Origin: Mesorhizobium loti
Lineage (GTDB): Bacteria > Pseudomonadota > Alphaproteobacteria > Rhizobiales > Rhizobiaceae
Direction of reading: 5' to 3'
Assembly: GCF_001510895.1 (NCBI RefSeq)
Contig: NZ_LPWA01000107.1
Span: 41,927 to 105,926 of the forward strand
Length of the DNA stretch: 64,000 nt
Each line of letters begins with the position of its first letter. Within the stretch, counting starts at the first letter, position 1. Made by a program: the position numbers and the translations under genes. Below, one piece after another: positions 63,728-64,000 of this stretch. A model generated the notes under the pieces. That model saw nothing but the letters and a program-made list of their open reading frames with translations, was not told where the DNA came from and did not search any database.

Positions 63728-63754
63728 CTATCGATAAGCGGTCATTATCGATAG
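63728..63754. promoter_or_regulatory. Palindromic operator upstream of the recombinase operon
   Basis: CTATCGATAA-GCGGTCA-TTATCGATAG, perfect 10-bp arms with a 7-base spacer, lies 122 bp upstream of the 63606 start, on the promoter side. Binding protein unknown. Confidence 0.65.
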
Positions 63755-64000
63755 TGAAGATTGCCAAAAAGGAAATCCATGGCAAGTCCACTCACCTGCC
63801 AGATACCTTGACTGTCGCGAATCAGATAGCGTGAATTCAATGGCTTACGATGTCGCTAAACTGCCCCTGGAGAGCCTTTTCGCACCCGTCGCCCGTGCGA
63901 CTGTCGCTTTTACTTCCCGATTTCAATTGAAGCGCTAAGCTAAAAATCCGGAACGCAATTTTGACCTAACGATTTCATGCGGGGGCAGGGGAGGGACCTC
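63755..64000. other. Right-edge region
   Basis: No gene seen in the last ~245 bp; AT-rich patches may hold the promoter of the leftward operon or of a gene beyond the edge. Confidence 0.35.

Overview
The window looks like part of a repABC megaplasmid or chromid from an alphaproteobacterium of the Hyphomicrobiales (rhizobial relatives). The basis is a repA-repB-repC cassette with a counter-transcribed RNA between repB and repC (57.4-61.0 kb), the DUF1403-ScpB-tyrosine recombinase genes common on such replicons, a rhizobial-type glycerol ABC importer, and high GC with alphaproteobacterial codon use. No rRNA, tRNA or CRISPR array was seen.

Layout. 0-3.9 kb: end of a glycerol uptake operon (permease, DUF2160 protein, binding protein) followed by a decayed glycerol kinase. 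3.9-22.2 kb: a heavily eroded heavy-metal island. It holds an ArsR-type regulator and a broken P1B ATPase, a UspA protein, a MerR regulator, an intact and a broken LspA, a CadA-type ATPase with four CxxE metal-binding repeats, UppP, CcdA, CDF, MAPEG, P450 and MFS fragments, a frameshifted NadE, a PIN toxin-antitoxin pair, and an RcnR-like regulator with a His-rich P1B ATPase. MerR, ATPase, UppP and LspA together resemble the pbr (lead/cadmium/zinc) set. 22.2-27.5 kb: an IS1595 element with perfect ends and target duplication, then a compact Mu/Tn7-like transposon (transposase, ATP-binding helper, CI-like repressor, multi-site ends). 27.8-49.6 kb: a defence island with two PD-(D/E)XK proteins, a HEPN protein, a Lhr-like helicase + BrxD-like ATPase + TerB-N/TerB-C operon, a RecB-like nuclease/helicase fusion, a Lamassu-like SIR2/small/SMC operon, and a nuclease-nSTAND3 NTPase. 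49.6-63.6 kb: plasmid backbone with ScpB, DUF1403, four toxin-antitoxin or toxin-like loci, two tyrosine recombinases and repABC.

How the parts fit. The plasmid core carries partition/replication genes and addiction modules. Two cargo blocks sit beside it: metal efflux under ArsR, MerR and RcnR control with recognisable operators, and anti-phage/anti-plasmid genes. IS and transposon insertions have shuffled the metal block.

Caveat: many genes are broken by single-base indels, including repA, nadE, cadA, the TerB gene and the HEPN gene. Since repA should be essential to the replicon, part of this pattern is probably residual sequencing or assembly error, while the multi-lesion remnants (glpK, CDF, uppP, truncated IS481) look like true decay. 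I worked from the sequence only; family names come from recognised motifs, not searches.
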